NCBI GenBank assembly: GCA_003506995.1
Contig: DNXB01000534.1
Location: 1-15,597, forward strand
DNA from: Verrucomicrobiales bacterium
GTDB lineage: Bacteria > Verrucomicrobiota > Verrucomicrobiia > Verrucomicrobiales > Verrucomicrobiaceae
Length of the DNA stretch: 15,597 nt
Direction of reading: 5' to 3'
Both the position numbers and the translations under genes were made by a program. Of the stretch, positions 13,486-15,597 are shown piece after piece; within the stretch, counting starts at the first letter, position 1; the number at the start of each line of letters is the position of its first letter. Under the pieces are notes generated by a model, which searched no databases, was not told the origin of the DNA, and worked only from the letters and a program-made list of their open reading frames with translations.

Positions 13486-15516
13486 GTGGCCAAAAAGTCT
13501 TCCTCCAAAAACACCGAATCCCACTCGCCCATCCTGCCTTCCGCCGCGCCGGTGGAGCACAAGCCTGTCGATGATCTGTATGGCGACTGGTTCCTGGACT
13601 ACGCCAGCTACGTCATCCTCGAACGTGCCGTGCCGCACATGCACGATGGCTTGAAGCCCGTGCAGCGCCGCATCCTGCACAGCATGGACGAGCTGGAAGA
13701 CGGCCGGTACAACAAGGTCGCCAACGTCGTGGGCAACACGATGAAGTATCACCCGCATGGTGACGCCTCGATTGGCGACGCGATGGTGCAGCTCGGGCAA
13801 AAAGACCTGCTCATCGACACCCAGGGCAACTGGGGCAACACGCTCACCGGCGACAACGCCGCCGCGCCGCGATACATTGAGGCACGGCTGTCCAAGTTCG
13901 CGCTGGATGTCGTGTTCAGCCCTAAAGTCACCGAGTGGTCCTCCTCCTACGACGGACGCAACAAGGAGCCGGTCACGCTGCCGGTGAAGTTCCCGCTGCT
14001 GCTCGCGCAGGGCGTCGAAGGCATCGCCGTGGGCCTGTCCTGCCGTATTTTGCCGCACAATTTCATCGAGCTGTGTGATGCGAGCATCGCCGCGCTGCGT
14101 GGCGAGGAGTTCAACCTGCTGCCGGACTTCTTCACCGGCGGCATCATGGACGCCAAGGACTACAACGGTGGTCTGCGCGGCGGTCGGGTGCGCGTGCGGG
14201 CCAAGATCGAGGAAGGGCCGAAGAAAAACACGCTCACCATCACCGAGATTCCCTTCGGCACGACGACGGGCGGCTTGATGGACAGCATCGTCGCCGCCAA
14301 CGACAAGGGGAAGATCAAGATCGCCCACGTCGATGACAACACGGCGGAAAAGGTCGAGATCGTCGTGCAGCTCCCCGCCGGCACCGATGTGGAGCAGACC
14401 ATCCAGGCGCTGTACGCCTTCACCGACTGCGAGATCAGCCTGCCGCCCAACGCCGTCGTCATTCATGATGACAAGCCGCGCTTTTTGAATGTGAACGAGC
14501 TGCTCAAGATCAGCGCGGAGAACACCAGGCGGCTGCTCGGTCGTGAGCTGGAGATCGCGCTCGGCGAGCTGGAGGAAAAGTGGCACTTCAGCTCCCTGGA
14601 GAAGATTTTCATCGAGCACCGCATCTACCGCCGCATTGAGGAATGCGAGACCTGGGAGGCCGTGCTCGACGCCATCTGGAAAGGGCTCAAGCCGCACCTC
14701 GGCCTGCTCAAACGCGAGATCACCAACGAGGACGTGGCCCGCCTGACCGAGATCAGGATCAAGCGCATCTCCAAGTTCAACAGCTTCGAGGCCGACGAGC
14801 AGATCCGCGAGCTGGAGGAGGAGATCGGCCAGGTGCAGAGGTTCCTCAAGCAGCTCACCAAGTTCGCCGTGGCGCACTTTGAGCAGTTGAAAAAAAGCTA
14901 CGGCGCGGGCCGTGAGCGCCGTACGGTCATTTCCAGCTTTGACCGCGTGTCCGCCGCCGAGGTCATCATCCAGGGCGAGACGTTGTACCTCAACGCCAAA
15001 GAAGGCTTCGCTGGCACCGGCTTGAAGAAAGAGGGCGAGCCGATCTGCAAGTGCTCGCCGCTGGACGATGTGATCTTCTTCACCCGCGAGGGCACCATGA
15101 GCGTCACCAAGGCCGCGCCGAAGTTCTTCGTGGGCAAGAACCCGCATTACATCAACCTCTTCAAGAAGGACGACGAGGCCGTTTACACGCTGATTTATCG
15201 CGACGGCCGCCAGGGCAGCCTCATGGCCAAACGCTTCCGCATCGGCGGTGTCACGCGGGACAAGGAATACGTCCTCACCAAAGGCACGCCGGGCAGCAAT
15301 GTGCTCTACTTCATGCGCCATGAGACGGAGGAGGAGTCGAACGCGCAGAGCGTCATCGTCCATCTCAAGCCCGCGCTCTACCTGCGCAACCTCACCATCA
15401 AGTTCCCGTTCAACTCAATGGCCATCAAAGGCCGCGAGTCGCAGGGGAACATCATCACGAAGCATGCGGTGGACCGTGTCGTGCGTGAGCCGAAGAGCGG
15501 CGAGGTGTCGGCATAA
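13486..15516 (+). CDS. parC: DNA topoisomerase IV (gyrase-type) subunit A
   Basis: This is the breakage-reunion subunit of a type IIA topoisomerase, which with ParE decatenates and relaxes DNA using ATP. From GTG 13486 (MAKKSSSKNTES) it has 676 residues. The frame extends to TTG 13399, but that part reads like untranslated leader and includes the likely promoter. The N-terminal winged-helix region is visible from YASYVILERAVPHMHDGLKP through GRYNKVANVVGNTMKYHPHG. The catalytic Arg129-Tyr130 pair lies in AAPRYIEARL, matching Arg119-Tyr120 of E. coli ParC. A tower/coiled-coil region (about 350-470) and a shortened C-terminal domain follow, with no GyrA box (QRRGGKG type), which argues for ParC rather than GyrA. 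Sequence such as QLGQKDLLIDTQGNWGN is typical of Bacteroidota-like ParC. parE is not in the window. Confidence 0.94.
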   Translation: MAKKSSSKNTESHSPILPSAAPVEHKPVDDLYGDWFLDYASYVILERAVPHMHDGLKPVQRRILHSMDELEDGRYNKVANVVGNTMKYHPHGDASIGDAMVQLGQKDLLIDTQGNWGNTLTGDNAAAPRYIEARLSKFALDVVFSPKVTEWSSSYDGRNKEPVTLPVKFPLLLAQGVEGIAVGLSCRILPHNFIELCDASIAALRGEEFNLLPDFFTGGIMDAKDYNGGLRGGRVRVRAKIEEGPKKNTLTITEIPFGTTTGGLMDSIVAANDKGKIKIAHVDDNTAEKVEIVVQLPAGTDVEQTIQALYAFTDCEISLPPNAVVIHDDKPRFLNVNELLKISAENTRRLLGRELEIALGELEEKWHFSSLEKIFIEHRIYRRIEECETWEAVLDAIWKGLKPHLGLLKREITNEDVARLTEIRIKRISKFNSFEADEQIRELEEEIGQVQRFLKQLTKFAVAHFEQLKKSYGAGRERRTVISSFDRVSAAEVIIQGETLYLNAKEGFAGTGLKKEGEPICKCSPLDDVIFFTREGTMSVTKAAPKFFVGKNPHYINLFKKDDEAVYTLIYRDGRQGSLMAKRFRIGGVTRDKEYVLTKGTPGSNVLYFMRHETEEESNAQSVIVHLKPALYLRNLTIKFPFNSMAIKGRESQGNIITKHAVDRVVREPKSGEVSA

Positions 15517-15553
15517 CGGGCGGGCTGGCCATCTATGAGGGAACGGCATGGGT

Positions 15554-15597
15554 AGCAGAATGGGGGGGCAATAGAATGGTTTTATTCTGCTGTCCCC
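15554..15597. repeat. Imperfect long hairpin / repeat element at the window edge
   Basis: A 14-nt arm at 15564-15577 (GGGGGCAATAGAAT) pairs with 15584-15597 (ATTCTGCTGTCCCC) around the loop GGTTTT, giving 11 Watson-Crick pairs, two G-U pairs and one mismatch. An alternative upstream arm, AGCAGAAT at 15554-15561, is a perfect partner of ATTCTGCT at 15584-15591. The element begins about 37 bp after the parC stop and runs into the window end, so its full extent and any T-run are not visible. It may be a terminator or a dispersed palindromic repeat. Confidence 0.6.

Noticed and set aside
13447..15363. 638-codon open frame on the minus strand opposite parC
   Set aside because: It is a mirror of a highly conserved gene and has no recognisable motif; it is explained by codon bias of the sense gene.

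Overview
The window is GC-rich bacterial DNA whose gene content points to a member of the Verrucomicrobiota, of a Prosthecobacter/Verrucomicrobium-like kind. This is inference: no 16S rRNA gene is present. The main pointers are a giant secreted protein that mixes PA14, LamG, He_PIG, YVTN-propeller and di-haem cytochrome domains and ends in a C-terminal domain resembling the verrucomicrobial TIGR02597 family, and a topoisomerase IV A subunit of the kind seen in Bacteroidota and relatives. Clear Shine-Dalgarno sequences are scarce throughout.

Layout, left to right. (1) 1-407, plus: the body of a PIN-domain VapC-type toxin, missing only its first few residues at the window edge. (2) 420-1271, plus: a nitrilase-superfamily (carbon-nitrogen) hydrolase with an intact Glu-Lys-Cys triad. 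(3) 1285-2121, minus: a lipoprotein-like L,D-transpeptidase (YkuD), convergent with the hydrolase. (4) 2289-2771 and about 2886-4475, plus: a GNAT acetyltransferase followed by an RhlE-like DEAD-box RNA helicase with a long basic N-terminal tail. (5) 4476-5461: a convergent intergenic region of almost 1 kb with no gene I can support. It holds three different tandem repeats (7 bp x 13, 21 bp x 10, 10 bp x 6), a 17-bp direct repeat pair exactly 100 bp apart and several small hairpins. (6) 5462-13291, minus: one 2609-residue secreted protein that takes up half the window. (7) 13486-15516, plus: topoisomerase IV/gyrase subunit A, divergent from the giant gene. (8) 15554-15597: a long imperfect hairpin running to the right edge.

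The main item of interest is the giant protein. Its N-terminus is a copper-radical-oxidase (galactose/glyoxal oxidase) module with the Cys-Tyr cofactor pair and the Tyr/His copper ligands visible. Its middle carries a YVTN beta-propeller joined to a di-haem cytochrome c peroxidase/MauG-like module with two CXXCH sites. A hydrogen-peroxide-producing oxidase and a potentially peroxide-using haem module are thus joined in one exported polypeptide, with carbohydrate-binding and adhesion-type domains between and after them. I infer an extracytoplasmic redox enzyme acting on carbohydrate or alcohol groups; the substrate and the coupling of the two centres cannot be read from sequence.

The remaining genes are mostly housekeeping (RNA helicase, topoisomerase, peptidoglycan cross-linking) and show no obvious joint pathway with the giant protein.
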